From positions 62,001 to 126,000 of the forward strand of contig CAVSMM010000005.1 of the NCBI GenBank assembly GCA_963729165.1: a stretch of 64,000 nt of DNA, in the 5' to 3' direction. Both the position numbers and the translations under genes were made by a program. Below are positions 29,195-40,009 of the stretch, in pieces (the first letter of the stretch is position 1; every line of letters begins with the position of its first letter). The notes below the pieces were generated by a model that searched no databases, was not told the origin of the DNA, and worked only from the letters and a program-made list of their open reading frames with translations. This stretch comes from JACCZX01 sp963729165. GTDB taxonomy: Bacteria > Pseudomonadota > Gammaproteobacteria > Burkholderiales > Burkholderiaceae_F.

Positions 29195-29611
29195 TCAAGT
29201 TCTGAAAAAATACCAACCAACAATCGCAACCCAGGTGCCGCCGGCGAACATCAGCGCCAGCATCACTGCCGCACTGCCAACGTCCTTCGCGCGCTTGCCG
29301 AGCGGATTGATCTCCAGAGAATCGCGGTCCACCGCCGCTTCGATGGCGCTATTCAGCAACTCGACGATCAGCACCAGCATCAGCACGCCGACCAGCAAAA
29401 TCTTTTCGGCCAAGGCAATCGGCAGCAGCAGTGCGACCGGAGTCAGCACCGCGGCGAGCATGATCTCCTGCCTGAACGCGTCTTCGCCTGCCCACGCCGC
29501 TCTCAGACCATCCAGTGAATAGTGCGTCGCGTCGATCACACGACGCAAGCCGCGCTTGCGCTTTTCGGCGCTGCGGTCAAGAACGATACGACTCGATGGT
29601 TGCTCGGACAT
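29195..29611 (-). CDS. dgkA: Diacylglycerol kinase
   Basis: Small integral membrane enzyme that phosphorylates diacylglycerol released by membrane-derived glucan synthesis. 138 residues from the ATG at 29611 (MSEQPSSRIVLDRSAEKRKR). After a basic N-terminal stretch comes AAWAGEDAFRQEIMLAA and the key LLVGVLMLVLIVELLNSAIEAAVDR, containing the catalytic glutamate and the ExxN block; three membrane helices are visible. The frame stays open for 97 codons upstream, but that part overlaps the divergent M14 gene. Stop is 10 bases from purC, and both point the same way. Confidence 0.93.
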   Translation of the reverse strand: MSEQPSSRIVLDRSAEKRKRGLRRVIDATHYSLDGLRAAWAGEDAFRQEIMLAAVLTPVALLLPIALAEKILLVGVLMLVLIVELLNSAIEAAVDRDSLEINPLGKRAKDVGSAAVMLALMFAGGTWVAIVGWYFFRT

Positions 29612-29647
29612 GGCGGCGGATGATACGGCCGTCGCTGCGGCAAAGTG

Positions 29648-31390
29648 ATGACCGCCAGTATCATCGCCGGCCTTGCCCTCGCCGCTCGTGCCATGCCAAC
29701 CCTCGACTACTCGCGTTTTTATCGCCACGAAGATTTGATGGCGATCTTGCGCGGCTTCGCTGACGAAAATCCCGACTACGTCTCGCTCGCAACGATCGGC
29801 ACGAGTCACGAAGGCCGTGCAATTCCGGTCGTGACGCTCACGAATAGAGCGACCGGTGCCGCGATTGACAAACCCGCGTACTGGGTGGACGGCAACATTC
29901 ACTCGATCGAGCTGACAGCGTCGAGCGCGTGCTTGTACTTCATCGACTGGCTATTGAAAGAGCGCGGCACCAACGCGGACGTCGCGCGTGCGCTGGACAC
30001 GCGCACGTTTTATGTGTGCCCGCGCATCAATCCCGACGGTGCCGAATGGGCGATGGGCGATAACCCACGCTACGTACGCTCGTCGACCCGGCGCTATCCG
30101 TTCGACGAGGATCCGATCGACGGACTGATCACCGAAGATATCGACGGTGACGGCCGGATTTTGCAGATGCGGGTCGGCGACCCGAATGGCCCGTGGAAAA
30201 GGCATCCGCAGCAGCCCAGTCTGATGGTGCGCCGTGCACCGACCGATGCACCGGGCGGCGAATATTTCCGCGTTTTTGCCGAAGGGCGCATCGAGAACTA
30301 CGACGGCGTCAATGTCACCGTCGCCGGTGTCACCGGCAACGCGCAAGGCCTGGATCTGAATCGCAACTTCCCCGCGAATTGGCGGCAGGAGTTCGAGCAG
30401 CTTGGCGCAGGGCCGTTTCCGACCTCCGAGCCCGAAGTACGCGCGATCGTCGAATTCTTCATGTCGCATCCGAACATCTGCGGCGGCACCAGCATTCACA
30501 CGTTCTCCGGTGTGTTGCTGCGCCCACTCGGCTCAGCTCCGGACGACAAGCTTCCCGCCGAAGACTTGTGGACTTACCAAACCGTCGGCAAGAAAGGCGA
30601 AGAACTGACCGGCTATCCGGCAATCTCGGTCTGGCACGAGTTCCAGTACATGCCGGGCGAGCACATCAGTGGCTCGTTTGACTGGATCTACGAGCATCTG
30701 GGAATGTTCACGTGGACCATCGAAATCTGGAATCCAAAAAAAGAAGCCGGCATCGAAAACAAGGAATGGATTCATTGGTTTCGCGACCATCCGATCGAAG
30801 ACGACTTGAAAATCTTCGACTGGGCGCAGCGTGTTTCGTCCAACGAAGGCCACATCGACTGGAAGCCGTTTGATCACCCTCAGCTCGGCAAAGTCGAGAT
30901 CGGCGGCTGGAACCGCATGCACGTCTTCGCGAACCCGCCGCCGGCGCTACGTGAAAAAGAGATCGCACGTTTCCCGCAGTGGCTGCTGTGGCAGGCGCTG
31001 ATTTCTCCGAAGCTCGAACTTGGCAGCGTCGAAGTCAAGTCCGTCGGAACCGATACATGGCGCCTGCGATTGATCGTGCAGAACAGCGGCTGGTTGCCGA
31101 CCTACGTCACGAAGATGGCAGTCAAGCGCAAATTGCTGCGCGGCGTACTCGCCGAAATCAAGTTACCCGCCGGTGCTGAACTGGTATCGGGTAAGCCGCG
31201 CGAAGAAATGGGCGAACTCGAAGGCTGGGCCTATCTGCACACCGGCATTTCGTTCTGGCCGAACAAAAAAGTCACTGCCGATCGCGCGCATGTCGACTGG
31301 GTAGTCAAGGGCAAAGCAGGCTCTCGGCTTCAGATCGCGGCCTGGCACGAACGCGCCGGCCGGCTGGAGGCGAACGTTACGCTCGAATAG
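29648..31390 (+). CDS. M14-family zinc carboxypeptidase
   Basis: About 580 residues. The zinc site is DGNIHSIELTASS (His and Glu) with the third ligand in TSIHTFSG; the catalytic glutamate is in FTWTIEIWNPKKE. GLDLNRNFPANW is the substrate-binding Asn-Arg block. After the peptidase domain (about residues 20-430) a C-terminal beta region follows. The start is uncertain: ATG 29648 gives a weak hydrophobic N-terminus, ATG 29693 gives MPTLDYSRFYRHEDL directly. Without a clear signal peptide the enzyme may be cytoplasmic. Its start lies 36 bases from the divergent dgkA start. Confidence 0.9.
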   Translation: MTASIIAGLALAARAMPTLDYSRFYRHEDLMAILRGFADENPDYVSLATIGTSHEGRAIPVVTLTNRATGAAIDKPAYWVDGNIHSIELTASSACLYFIDWLLKERGTNADVARALDTRTFYVCPRINPDGAEWAMGDNPRYVRSSTRRYPFDEDPIDGLITEDIDGDGRILQMRVGDPNGPWKRHPQQPSLMVRRAPTDAPGGEYFRVFAEGRIENYDGVNVTVAGVTGNAQGLDLNRNFPANWRQEFEQLGAGPFPTSEPEVRAIVEFFMSHPNICGGTSIHTFSGVLLRPLGSAPDDKLPAEDLWTYQTVGKKGEELTGYPAISVWHEFQYMPGEHISGSFDWIYEHLGMFTWTIEIWNPKKEAGIENKEWIHWFRDHPIEDDLKIFDWAQRVSSNEGHIDWKPFDHPQLGKVEIGGWNRMHVFANPPPALREKEIARFPQWLLWQALISPKLELGSVEVKSVGTDTWRLRLIVQNSGWLPTYVTKMAVKRKLLRGVLAEIKLPAGAELVSGKPREEMGELEGWAYLHTGISFWPNKKVTADRAHVDWVVKGKAGSRLQIAAWHERAGRLEANVTLE

Positions 31391-31471
31391 CAAGGCGACC
31401 ACTTCGCGGCTCGACGCGCGGTACATTGCGCGACCGCGTCACCCTATCCACACGAAGATGGTCAGGGCACA

Positions 31472-32875
31472 TTGGGGACAGTAGTCATTCCGGTCTGGGT
31501 TGCGATCATCGGCGCGCTGCTTGCGCTGTGGGCGGTGCTCGATCGCCTGTTGGTCCCGAGCGCGCGCTGGGTCATCCGGAGTCGAGCCAATAAAGTGCTC
31601 GACGAAGTCAGTCAGCGTCTGCGTCTGCAGGTTCGTCCGTTCCAGCAAACAAGCCGTCGCACGCTGATCGATCGGCTGGTGTTCGACGAAAAGGTACAGC
31701 AAGCGGCGACCGCGCACGCGCAGGCGAACCAGATGCCGCGCGAAGTCGTGCACCACATGGTCGAGCGTTACGCGCGCGAGATCGTGCCCGCGTTCAACGC
31801 CTACTTTTACTTTCGCATCGGTGCGTGGGCAAGCCGAAAGGTCAGTCGCCTGCTGTATCGCGTGCGCATCGGGTACTCCGACGAAGCGGGACTGGCCGCA
31901 GTGCCACCCAACGCGACCGTGGTGTTCGTGATGAATCACCGCAGCAATATGGATTACATCCTGGCTGCGCATCTGGCTGCCGAACAGGCGGCGCTGTCGT
32001 ATGCAGTCGGCGAATGGGCACGCATCTGGCCGTTGCAGCAGATGATTCGCGCGATGGGCGCTTATTTTGTGCGCCGTGGCTCTGGCGACGAACTTTATCG
32101 GCGTGTGCTGGAGCGCTACATCGCGATGGCGACCGAGTCGGGCGTCACGCAGGCGGTCTATCCCGAAGGCGGGCTGACGCGGGATGGCCGTATGCGCGAG
32201 CCGAAATTCGGCGTGCTCGAATACATGCTGCGCGGTTTCTCGCTCGACGGCGAGCGCGATCTGGTGTTCGTTCCGCTCGGTTTGAACTATGACCGTGTGC
32301 TGGAAGATCGAACGCAGCTCGCAGCCGGCAACGCGGATGCCAGAAAGGCGGGTGCGATGAGGGCTTTGTTGAACACATCGAAATTCGTCGTCAGCCAATT
32401 CGGGCTCGCGCTACGCAGCAAGTGGTACCGCTTTGGTTATGCCTGCGTGAACTTCGGCACTCCGATTTCCACCAGCAGTTACTGCGTGCAGCGCGGAATC
32501 GACTTTCGCAAACTTTCCAAGGAAGAGCGGATTCGCGAGGTCAGTGCTTTGGGCCGCCATCTGATGGATCAGGTAGGACGCCTGATTCCCGTGCTGCCCG
32601 TGCCACTGGTTGCTCGCGTGTTACTGAATGCAGCGAAGTCGACCGCGCTCAGCGAACTGGAGATCAAGTCGCGCGTGGGCGCCGAGGTCGAGCAGTTAAA
32701 GGCGCGCGGCGCTCACGTCTACGTTCCGCGCAGCGACTGGGACTACGCCGTCGGCGCCGGCCTGCGCATGCTGACGCTGCGGCATCTGGTCAATGAATCG
32801 GCTGGGCTGTACAGCGCGAACGCAGGCGAGACCCCGCTACTGATGTATTACGCGCGATCGATCGAGCACCTTTAG
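31472..32875 (+). CDS. PlsB-like glycerol-3-phosphate acyltransferase
   Basis: Membrane-associated acyltransferase of about 467 residues that likely acylates glycerol-3-phosphate or a related acceptor. After an N-terminal hydrophobic helix (VAIIGALLALWAVLDRLLV), the PlsC-type motifs follow: VMNHRSNMDYIL (HX4D), GAYFVRRGSGDELYRRVLE, VYPEGGLTRDGR and FVPLGLNYDRV. It is shorter than E. coli PlsB (about 800 residues) and matches the shorter form found in several proteobacteria. The start is TTG at 31472 with AGGG upstream; no ATG or GTG fits. 81 bases after the M14 gene. Confidence 0.85.
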   Translation: MGTVVIPVWVAIIGALLALWAVLDRLLVPSARWVIRSRANKVLDEVSQRLRLQVRPFQQTSRRTLIDRLVFDEKVQQAATAHAQANQMPREVVHHMVERYAREIVPAFNAYFYFRIGAWASRKVSRLLYRVRIGYSDEAGLAAVPPNATVVFVMNHRSNMDYILAAHLAAEQAALSYAVGEWARIWPLQQMIRAMGAYFVRRGSGDELYRRVLERYIAMATESGVTQAVYPEGGLTRDGRMREPKFGVLEYMLRGFSLDGERDLVFVPLGLNYDRVLEDRTQLAAGNADARKAGAMRALLNTSKFVVSQFGLALRSKWYRFGYACVNFGTPISTSSYCVQRGIDFRKLSKEERIREVSALGRHLMDQVGRLIPVLPVPLVARVLLNAAKSTALSELEIKSRVGAEVEQLKARGAHVYVPRSDWDYAVGAGLRMLTLRHLVNESAGLYSANAGETPLLMYYARSIEHL

Positions 32876-32918
32876 TTCTTGCCTATACTCGCCCGCAGAA
32901 CAACTATCAGGAGACATC

Positions 32919-33884
32919 ATGGATCGTCGCACTCTGTTGGTGGCAAGCGGCGCGCTTGCCGCGCTGCCTTCAAGCGCGCTGCGGGCGCAGGCCTTTCCGT
33001 CGCGGCCGATCACGCTGTATTGCGCGTTTCCCGCCGGTGGCCCTACCGACCAGGTGTTGCGTGCGTTCGCTGAATCCGCGTCGCGCACACTGGGGCAGAC
33101 GATCGTCGTCGAAAGCAAGCCGGGCGCAGGCGGCACCGTCGCTCCGATCGCGCTGAAGACTGCGAAGCCTGATGGCTACACGCTGTCGCAGCTGGCGATC
33201 GGCATCTTTCGCATTCCGTACATGCAAAAGACACCACAGCTCGACGCGCTGCGCGACTTCACTTACATCATCAATCTGACCGGTTACACGTTCGGGCTGG
33301 TCGTGCCCGCTGGCGCACCGTGGAAAACGTTGAAAGATTTGGTCGAAGACGCGAAGAAAAATCCCGGCAAGATCGATTACGGTTCGACCGGCACCGGCAC
33401 GACCCCGCATCTGGCGATCGAGGAGTTCGCGGCGAAAGCCGGCATCAAGCTGACGCACGTGCCGTTCAAGGGAAGCGCCGATTTGATGACGTCGCTTCTG
33501 GGCGGGCACCTTCAGGCGGGCAGCGACTCGACCGGCTGGGCACCGCACGTCGAGAGCGGCAAGCTGCGGCTGCTGGTGACTTATGGCTCGAAGCGCACGA
33601 AGAAGTGGCCTGACGTGCCGACGCTGGCTGAGCTCGGCTACGAGACCGTGTCCGATTCGCCCTTCGGCATTGGCGGGCCACCCGGAATGGATCCCGCTGT
33701 CGTCAAGACGCTGCACGATGCCTTCCGCAAGTCGCTCGAGGATCCGAAAGTCATCGCGATCCTTGACCGCTTCGATCAATCGGTGATCTACATGAGTCCC
33801 GAGGAGTACACGAAGTACGCGCGGCAGATGGTGGATTCCGAGCGGGTGACGATCGATCGGTTGGGGTTGCGGGGAACGATGTAA
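32919..33884 (+). CDS. Bug-family solute-binding protein
   Basis: Periplasmic binding protein of the tripartite tricarboxylate transporter (TctC/Bug) family, 321 residues, with a signal peptide (MDRRTLLVASGALAALPSSA) and a good AGGAGA site. FPSRPITLYCAFPAGGPTDQV and the following VVESKPGAGGTVA are the family's ligand-loop motifs; YGSTGTGTTPHLAIEEF is the second. No TctA or TctB membrane genes are nearby, which is the rule for the many orphan Bug proteins of Burkholderiales. Ligand unknown, usually a carboxylate. Confidence 0.93.
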   Translation: MDRRTLLVASGALAALPSSALRAQAFPSRPITLYCAFPAGGPTDQVLRAFAESASRTLGQTIVVESKPGAGGTVAPIALKTAKPDGYTLSQLAIGIFRIPYMQKTPQLDALRDFTYIINLTGYTFGLVVPAGAPWKTLKDLVEDAKKNPGKIDYGSTGTGTTPHLAIEEFAAKAGIKLTHVPFKGSADLMTSLLGGHLQAGSDSTGWAPHVESGKLRLLVTYGSKRTKKWPDVPTLAELGYETVSDSPFGIGGPPGMDPAVVKTLHDAFRKSLEDPKVIAILDRFDQSVIYMSPEEYTKYARQMVDSERVTIDRLGLRGTM

Positions 33885-34006
33885 ACAAAGCGTCACGTAC
33901 ACGACGTGCGTGCGTTTTAGCCCTAACGCTTGACGAACTGCACCGCGCGCTCATGCTTTTCAGCCAGCGCTGATGGATCTCGTCGTCGATGCTTCACATC
34001 GATGAG

Positions 34007-35071
34007 CTAGTGCACGTGCTGCGACAACGCGCCCGTCGTGTACTTGTGCGCAATTGTCGTTAACGGCAGCGGCTGAATTCCGCTTGCCTGTCCTTCGCAA
34101 CCGAATTGCACATAGCGCTGCTTGCAGATGACCTTCGCCGCTGCACGCGCGGGCTTCAGGTAATCGCGCGGATCGAAGTGGCCGGGATTCTCGTGCAGAA
34201 ATTTGCGGATCGCCGCGGTCATTGCAAGGCGGATGTCGGTGTCGATATTGATCTTGCGCACGCCGTGCTTGATCGCTTCCTGGATTTCTTCGACCGGCAC
34301 GCCATACGTTTCCTTCATATCGCCGCCGTACGTTCGAATTTCGTGCAGCAGATCCTGGGGTACCGACGATGAGCCGTGCATCACCAGATGCGTATTCGGA
34401 ATGCGGCGGTGGATCTCCTTGATGCGATCGATCGCGAGGATGTCGCCGGTCGGCTTGCGCGTGAACTTGTATGCGCCGTGGCTGGTGCCAATGGCAATCG
34501 CGAGTGCATCGAGCTGCGTTTTGGAGACGAAATCCGCGGCCTGATCGGGATCTGTCAGCAGCATTTCTTTCGTCATCGTGATTTCAGAGCCGTGCCCGTC
34601 TTCCTTGTCGCCGCGCATCGTCTCCAGAGAGCCGAGACAGCCGAGCTCGCCTTCGACGCTGACGCCCTGCGCGTGCGCCATGTCGACCACTTTCTTGGTC
34701 ACCTGCCAGTTGTAGTCGTAGTCCGCAACGGTCTTGCCGTCTTCGCGCAGCGAGCCATCCATCATCACCGATGAGAAGCCAAGCTTGATCGCGCCTTCGC
34801 ACACCGCGGGCGACGCGCCATGGTCCTGGTGCATCGCGATCGGCAGCTTGGGGTACGACTCGATCGCGGCTTGAATCAAATGCTTCAGGAACGCTTCGCC
34901 TGCGTACTTACGCGCGCCGGCGGATGCCTGCATGATGACCGGCGCGTTGACCTCCTGCGCCGCCTCCATGATGGCCTGTACCTGCTCCAGGTTGTTGACG
35001 TTGAACGCCGGCACGCCGTAGCCGTTCTCGGCCGCGTGGTCCAGCAATTGACGCAATGAAACAAGCGCCAT
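34007..35071 (-). CDS. fba: Fructose-bisphosphate aldolase, class II
   Basis: Zinc aldolase interconverting fructose-1,6-bisphosphate and the two triose phosphates. 354 residues with an AGGAGG site before ATG 35071. Zinc ligands are in AMHQDHGASP, in the SVEGELG region and in LVMHGSSSVPQ; GGDMKETYGVP and RKINIDTDIRLAMTAAIR follow. This is the Calvin/glycolysis type (CbbA-like) common in betaproteobacteria. It follows the S41 peptidase gene by 47 bases, in the conserved pgk-pyk-fba run. Confidence 0.97.
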   Translation of the reverse strand: MALVSLRQLLDHAAENGYGVPAFNVNNLEQVQAIMEAAQEVNAPVIMQASAGARKYAGEAFLKHLIQAAIESYPKLPIAMHQDHGASPAVCEGAIKLGFSSVMMDGSLREDGKTVADYDYNWQVTKKVVDMAHAQGVSVEGELGCLGSLETMRGDKEDGHGSEITMTKEMLLTDPDQAADFVSKTQLDALAIAIGTSHGAYKFTRKPTGDILAIDRIKEIHRRIPNTHLVMHGSSSVPQDLLHEIRTYGGDMKETYGVPVEEIQEAIKHGVRKINIDTDIRLAMTAAIRKFLHENPGHFDPRDYLKPARAAAKVICKQRYVQFGCEGQASGIQPLPLTTIAHKYTTGALSQHVH

Positions 35072-35118
35072 GGCGACCCTCCTTGCTAAACGTTAAAAAC
35101 CGTTATCAGGCAATCTTG

Positions 35119-36551
35119 CTACTGGACAGATGTAGAGAGCAACAAGCGGTCCAGCAACGCTTTTTCAGCCGTCTCCAGCGCACGGTCGCGACCGGCGCGC
35201 AGATCCGCCAGCGTCGGTGGCGCATAGATTGTCGGCGCCAGCGGCTCGCCTTCCATGCGTCGGCCGTGCGCGGAGCGAAACCCTGTCTCGGATACGCGCA
35301 CACCGCCCGCCCCCGGCAACACGTATTCCGAACGCACGGCAACCACGCAACCGCACGTAGACTCGCCGACGATCAGCGCATCACGCTGCTCGAGCAGCGC
35401 GGTCGCGGTCAGCTCGGAAGCGCTGCCCGAGCGCCGATCGGTCAGAACGGCGATCGGCTTCAGAAACGGCGTTTCCGCTGGGCTTATACGCAGCTCGCGC
35501 GTGCTCTGCTCGCCGCCACGCCGTGACAGCTGAGTGAGAACCATGCGGGGCTCCGGCAGAAATTGCCGCACCAGCCACATGAACTGACTGTAGTCACCAC
35601 CGCCGTTACCGCGCAGATCGAGCACCAGCGCGCGCGCATCAGCCACCTGCCGCAGTGCTTGCTCGACGTCTGCACGGTTACGCACCGAAAATCGGTTGAG
35701 CTTCACGACGGCAATACCGGATGCGGAAACGTGAGCAGTGACCGCGGGCGGCCTGATCAACGGTTCGGGCATCAGAGTTACGACCAGCGGACGATCATCA
35801 TCACGATGCAGTGTCAGCGTCTGGGAACGCGGCAGCGCATCAGGCATGCGCTGCAATGCACGTCGTACCGCGCGCAACTGCGCGAAACGAACTGCCTCAT
35901 CTCGTTGCGCCGGCTCCGCCTCGGATGACATCACGTCGGCCCCCGTCAGCGGCAGATCACGTGCTGCTCTTAAAAATGTCGTATCGAACTGCCGGTCGTC
36001 GATGGCGACCACGACGTCACCCTTGCGCACGCCCGCGCGCGCGGCCGGAGAGTCGGGGTCGACATCGATGACGAGCAACTGATCGTCGATCACCGACAAA
36101 GCAAGCCCCGATGCGAGCGTGGCGAAGCGCCGGTGATCCGCGCTTTCGCGCGGCGTCACGATGCGCGTATGCGAATCTTTCAGCTCGCGCACCATCGCCT
36201 TCAGCACCAGATACATTTCGGCGTCGCTTTTCACAGCAATCACCGGCGCCCGATATTTTTCGCGCACGGCCTGCCAGTCGACACCGTTGAACGCCGGGTC
36301 ATAGTGGCGATCCGCAACGATCTGCCAGGCGCGCTGCTGTATCTCGAGACGCATCTCGGCGGTTGCAAATTCTGAACTGAGCTCGTGTTGCAACGACCGC
36401 GCAGTGTGCTCCGACAATCCAGCGGCAGGCCCGCCGGCGGGACGCGCGGGCAGCGACGCCAGCGCGCCGGACGCCACAAACGCAAGTGCAAACGTAAGGT
36501 GGCGGACAACCTGTGCTATCGGCACGCCGCGCATTTGCGCTGCGATTGGTT

Positions 36552-36555
<4 letters not shown>
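35119..36555 (-). CDS. S41-family peptidase with PDZ domain, exported
   Basis: Carboxyl-terminal-processing-like protease of 478 residues with an N-terminal signal region (LTFALAFVASGALA). A PDZ domain spans roughly residues 165-215 (LLVIDVDPDSPAARAGVRKGD), and the S41 core follows with VLDLRGNGGGDYSQFMW and DRRSGSASELTATALL (nucleophile serine). Where CtpA-type enzymes have the catalytic lysine (FGKG), this protein reads GESTCGCVVA, so it belongs with S41 members lacking that lysine, or is altered in mechanism. The ATG overlaps the pyk stop (ATGA), so an extra gene is translationally coupled into the pyk-fba interval. Confidence 0.9.
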
Positions 36556-37988
<1,433 letters not shown>

Positions 37989-38003
37989 CGCATGCTGAGC
38001 GTA

Positions 38004-39242
38004 TCAACTCGGTTGGACTTGAGGTGCGGCAATAAAGCCCTTATCCGCTGCACGCCGCTCGAGGATCTCGATCGCAGGCAGAGTCTTGCCTTCAAGATAC
38101 TCGAGAAACGCGCCGCCCCCGGTCGAGATATAGCTGATGCGGTCGCCGAGATCGTACTTGGCGATCGCGGCCAGCGTGTCGCCGCCGCCCGCAATGGAAA
38201 ACGTGCCGTTCGCAGTCGCTTCCGCAATCGCAAGCGCCATCTGCTTGGTCCCTTCGCCGAAAGCGTCGAACTCAAAAACGCCGATCGGGCCGTTCCAGAT
38301 GACGGTGCCGGCACTGCGAATCATCTCGGCCAGTGCCAGCGCACTTTGCGGCCCAATATCGAGGATCATTTCGTCGGGCCGCACGTCGTCAGCGCGCCGC
38401 GTTACCGCCGCCGCTGTGGCCGAGAACTCCTTCGCGACGACGACATCGATGGGCAGCGGCAGTGTCGCGCCTTTTTCTGCAAGTGTCGTCAGCACGCGTT
38501 TACATTCGCCGATCAGATCAGGCTCCGCAAGCGACTTGCCGATCGCAAACCCCTGAGCGAGCAGAAAGGTGTTGGCGATTCCGCCGCCCACAATCAGACG
38601 ATCGACCTTGCGCGCGAGGTTGTTCAGCAACGTGAGCTTGGTCGATACCTTGGAACCGGCGACGATCGCCGCCAGGGGCCGCTGGGGGTCGCGCAGGGCT
38701 TTTGACAACGCCTCGATCTCGGACGAAAGCAATGGGCCCGCGCATGCCCGCTTCGCGTACTTCGCGATGCCAACGGTCGAAGCTTCCGCGCGATGCGCGG
38801 TGCCGAACGCGTCGTTCACGTACACGTCGCACAGCGCTGCCATCTTTCTCGCAAGCTCGTCGCTGTTTTTCTTTTCACCCTTGTTGAAGCGGGTGTTTTC
38901 CAGCAAAACCACTTGACCCGGCGCGACGCTGACGCCATTGATCCAATCGCGTTGCAGCGGGACTTCGAGCCCCAATAGGTCGCTGAGCTTGCGCGCGACG
39001 GGCGCAAGCGAAAATTCGGCGGCAAACTCGCCTTCGATCGGCCTCCCGAGGTGCGAGGCCACCATCACCGCCGCGCCCGCCTCCAACGCCGCGCGGATCG
39101 CGGGGACCGATGCTCGGATGCGTGTGTCTTCCGTGATGTTGCCCGCGTCGTCCTGCGGGATGTTCAGATCGGAACGGATGAAAACGCGACGGCCGGCCAA
39201 CTGCCCATCTGCAATGAGCCGATCAAGAGTATTAACGCGCAT
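38004..39242 (-). CDS. pgk: Phosphoglycerate kinase
   Basis: Transfers the acyl phosphate of 1,3-bisphosphoglycerate to ADP. 412 residues. RRVFIRSDLNIPQD, SHLGRP, LLENTRFNKGEKKN, the substrate loop VAGSKVSTK, IVGGGIANTFLLAQG and the hinge and nucleotide motif SIAGGGDTLAAI are all present. In related genomes gapA lies immediately upstream; here a protease/rhombosortase module of about 5 kb separates the two. Divergent from the rhombosortase gene with 47 bases between starts. Confidence 0.97.
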   Translation of the reverse strand: MRVNTLDRLIADGQLAGRRVFIRSDLNIPQDDAGNITEDTRIRASVPAIRAALEAGAAVMVASHLGRPIEGEFAAEFSLAPVARKLSDLLGLEVPLQRDWINGVSVAPGQVVLLENTRFNKGEKKNSDELARKMAALCDVYVNDAFGTAHRAEASTVGIAKYAKRACAGPLLSSEIEALSKALRDPQRPLAAIVAGSKVSTKLTLLNNLARKVDRLIVGGGIANTFLLAQGFAIGKSLAEPDLIGECKRVLTTLAEKGATLPLPIDVVVAKEFSATAAAVTRRADDVRPDEMILDIGPQSALALAEMIRSAGTVIWNGPIGVFEFDAFGEGTKQMALAIAEATANGTFSIAGGGDTLAAIAKYDLGDRISYISTGGGAFLEYLEGKTLPAIEILERRAADKGFIAAPQVQPS

Positions 39243-39289
39243 CAGATGGAAAGGCCGCGCCGCAAAGGACGCCGCGCGAAAACGATCAA

Positions 39290-40009
39290 GTGAAGAATCC
39301 GGAGTTGGGCATTATACGAACGGTGAAGCCCCTATCACTTTCGCGCGCCGAACTCATCGCAATTTCCATTGCTCTGCTGATGTTGGTGTTGCAGGCGCTG
39401 CCCGACCCTTCGCCCCTTGAATACCGAAACACCAATTCTGCGGCCGAGCCGTGGCGCTGGCTGACCGCACACTTCATCCATGTCAACTGGCAGCACGCGT
39501 TGATCAACGCGGTCGCGCTGTGGGTCGTCGCGCGCTTGTTTGCGCCTGATCTGACGCCAATGAGGCAACTGTTCGCGCTGCTCACCGCCGCGCTCGCGAT
39601 CAGCGCTTGCCTGGCGTTGATCTATCCAACGATCGCGTGGTACCGCGGCCTATCGGGTGCGTTGCACGGGCTGTTTTTTGCGGGCGCGACGCTATGGCTG
39701 ATTAAAGCGAGGCCGCGCGGATTTCAACAGCTGTGGCTGCCATCGGCGCTGTTCTTCGGCGGCTGGATCAAGGTCGCGCTCGAGCAGCCGGGTGGCGCGA
39801 CGACGCCCTATGCCGAATGGCTGGGCGCAGGAGTGGTGCCGCAAGCGCACCTGGTCGGCGCTGCTTGCGGCACGATGCTCGGGCTACTGTTCGCGATAAG
39901 CGACGCGAACGCGAGCCGCGAGCAGAAGCGACGACAGCAGGAGCAGCTGCCAGGCTGGCAGCGCGCCTCCGCCGGAGGGCGAGTTGGCCGACGTGCTGGT
40001 CACTGTTAA
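39290..40009 (+). CDS. rrtA: Rhombosortase (rhomboid-type intramembrane protease for GlyGly-CTERM proteins)
   Basis: Rhomboid-family protease of the rhombosortase branch, which cleaves GlyGly-CTERM tails of secreted proteins. Several membrane helices are visible. WRWLTAHFIHVNWQHALIN is the conserved His/Asn helix, WYRGLSGALHGLFF contains the nucleophile serine (GLSG), and PQAHLVGAACG the catalytic histidine. Start GTG 39290, or GTG 39323 (MKPLSLSRAELIA). The literal frame runs to 40009 and its last 40 residues are antisense to the downstream protease tail. With one extra base removed upstream it would stop at 39899, giving about 202 residues, the usual size. The adjacent proteases carry the matching tail, so its substrates are probably next door. 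Confidence 0.87.
   Translation: MKNPELGIIRTVKPLSLSRAELIAISIALLMLVLQALPDPSPLEYRNTNSAAEPWRWLTAHFIHVNWQHALINAVALWVVARLFAPDLTPMRQLFALLTAALAISACLALIYPTIAWYRGLSGALHGLFFAGATLWLIKARPRGFQQLWLPSALFFGGWIKVALEQPGGATTPYAEWLGAGVVPQAHLVGAACGTMLGLLFAISDANASREQKRRQQEQLPGWQRASAGGRVGRRAGHC

Noticed and set aside
33885..34006. Terminator between the Bug gene and fba
   Set aside because: CACGT/ACGTG followed by TTTT is present but the stem is only five bases and off the T run; too weak to annotate.
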